From: G032773895 sp965248935
GTDB taxonomy: Bacteria; Pseudomonadota; Gammaproteobacteria; Pseudomonadales; Cellvibrionaceae
DNA length: 64,000 nucleotides
Assembly: GCA_965248935.1 (NCBI GenBank)
Contig: OZ252214.1
Span: 744,001 to 808,000, forward strand
Direction of reading: 5' to 3'
Every line of letters begins with the position of its first letter. The stretch's first letter is position 1. Both the position numbers and the translations under genes were made by a program. This document shows positions 63,234-64,000 of this stretch, piece by piece. The notes beneath the pieces were generated by a model that worked only from the letters and a program-made list of their open reading frames with translations, searched no databases and was not told the origin of the DNA.

Positions 63234-64000
63234 TGACTGGAAAGTTTCAAGCATACCCCAAGTACAAAAGCTCTAGCATTGAATGGCTTGACCATATACC
63301 CATTGACTGGGGAATTTCTAGACTAAAATATTGTGCAAATATTTTCGGGAGGATAGGATTTAGAGGCTATACAGTAAACGATATTGTCAACAAAGGTGAA
63401 GGGGCTTTAGTTCTAAGTCCATCTAATATTGACGAGGGCCGCTTTACCTTAGAGAAAAAAGCTTATCTTAGCTGGGATAAATATTATGAATCTCCAGAAA
63501 TAATGGTAACTCAAGGAGATATATTATTGGTAAAAACTGGATCAACCTTTGGAAAGTCTACAACCATTAGAAAAATAAATGAACCGATGACGATCAATCC
63601 TCAGATGGTATTGATCAAAAGTTCAAATATCGACTCTCAATTTCTGGATTACTTATTCAAATCAACACTTCTTAGGGCAAAAATCGATATAAATAATACT
63701 GGTAGCGGAATGCCAACCATGACACAAGAGAACATTAACTGTTTTCCCATACCTAAGCCCCCTGCAGACGTTGCAATAAAAATCGCTAACTTCCTAGACC
63801 ACGAAACCGCCAAAATCGATACCCTAATCGAAAAACAACAAGCACTTATCCAACTCCTCAAAGAAAAACGCCAAGCAGTGATTAGCCATGCTGTCACTAA
63901 AGGGTTAGATCCAGATGCGCCTATGCGTGACTCGGGGGTTGAGTGGTTGGGGGAGGTGCCGGCGCATTGGGTCGTAAGACGGTTAAAACATACTTCAACT
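63233..64000 (+). CDS. hsdS: Type I restriction-modification specificity subunit HsdS, N-terminal part (cut by window)
   Basis: GTG at 63233 overlaps the hsdM TAG. The first 256 codons are in the window. The N-terminal target-recognition domain starts SSIEWLDHIPIDWGISRLKY, a classical HsdS opening, with LVLSPSNID and GDILLVKTGSTFGKST in between, and the first conserved spacer helix is IANFLDHETAKIDTLIEKQQALIQLLKEKRQAVI. The second domain begins GVEWLGEVPAHWVVRRLKH at the edge. It would decide the sequence recognised by HsdMRS. Completeness cannot be checked. Confidence 0.93.
   Translation, partial: MTGKFQAYPKYKSSSIEWLDHIPIDWGISRLKYCANIFGRIGFRGYTVNDIVNKGEGALVLSPSNIDEGRFTLEKKAYLSWDKYYESPEIMVTQGDILLVKTGSTFGKSTTIRKINEPMTINPQMVLIKSSNIDSQFLDYLFKSTLLRAKIDINNTGSGMPTMTQENINCFPIPKPPADVAIKIANFLDHETAKIDTLIEKQQALIQLLKEKRQAVISHAVTKGLDPDAPMRDSGVEWLGEVPAHWVVRRLKHTST

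Overview
The window looks like a chromosomal segment of a marine-type gammaproteobacterium with moderate to low GC, probably a relative of the Cellvibrionales/Pseudomonadales. The reasons are the Pseudomonas-like gene orders (rne | rluC-HAD-sppA; ccoNOQP-ccoGHIS-safE; argG..motY-pyrC-rnt), a cbb3 oxidase under an Anr/FNR-type site, a 180-kDa-class NAD-glutamate dehydrogenase, Rmf, MotY, and a secreted protein made only of carbohydrate-binding modules. The genus is not fixed by anything I can see.

Layout. 1-9.8 kb: the 5' end of uvrB, rlmKL, rmf, then pyrD, a DUF2835 gene and the giant gdhB, mostly on the minus strand. 10-17.4 kb: a tightly coupled six-gene plus-strand operon (MoxR ATPase, DUF58, DUF4381, two VWA proteins of which the second is fused to a TPR/BatC part, and BatD), the aerotolerance-type envelope module. 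17.7-19.2 kb: an ECF sigma factor and its FecR-type anti-sigma without a TonB receptor nearby. 19.3-25.7 kb: sppA, a HAD phosphatase and rluC diverge from rne, which has a long hairpin-rich leader and a 24-bp tandem repeat in its coding sequence; tRNA-Ser(UGA) follows. 26-34 kb is accessory: a periplasmic binding-type protein, a lipoprotein, a 349-bp MITE-like element, a CBM protein, a CRP-like site ahead of an M15-type peptidase plus exported partner, an App1 phosphatase, a glycosyltransferase and an orphan ParA. 34.2-43.1 kb: the complete cbb3 oxidase structural and assembly operons. 43.2-52.7 kb: argG, a DUF3857 protein and a TPR lipoprotein, motY, pyrC, rnt, moeA. 53-56.5 kb: a SulP transporter, an outer-membrane barrel, a flavin-type oxidase fold protein and YaiI.

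56.5-64 kb is an accessory island: two decayed gene remnants, one isolated type I-E CRISPR repeat with no cas genes, a frameshifted multi-part toxin followed by a coupled lipoprotein, an intact Tse2/Tsi2-like toxin-immunity pair, an unrecognised gene, and the start of a type I restriction-modification locus (hsdM, then hsdS running off the window).

The most interesting material is this island and the small bicistrons that look like orphan effector-immunity pairs (29.9-30.8 kb, 57.3-58.5 kb, 59.0-59.7 kb). No type VI secretion structural gene lies in the window, so if these are secreted effectors the machine is encoded elsewhere.
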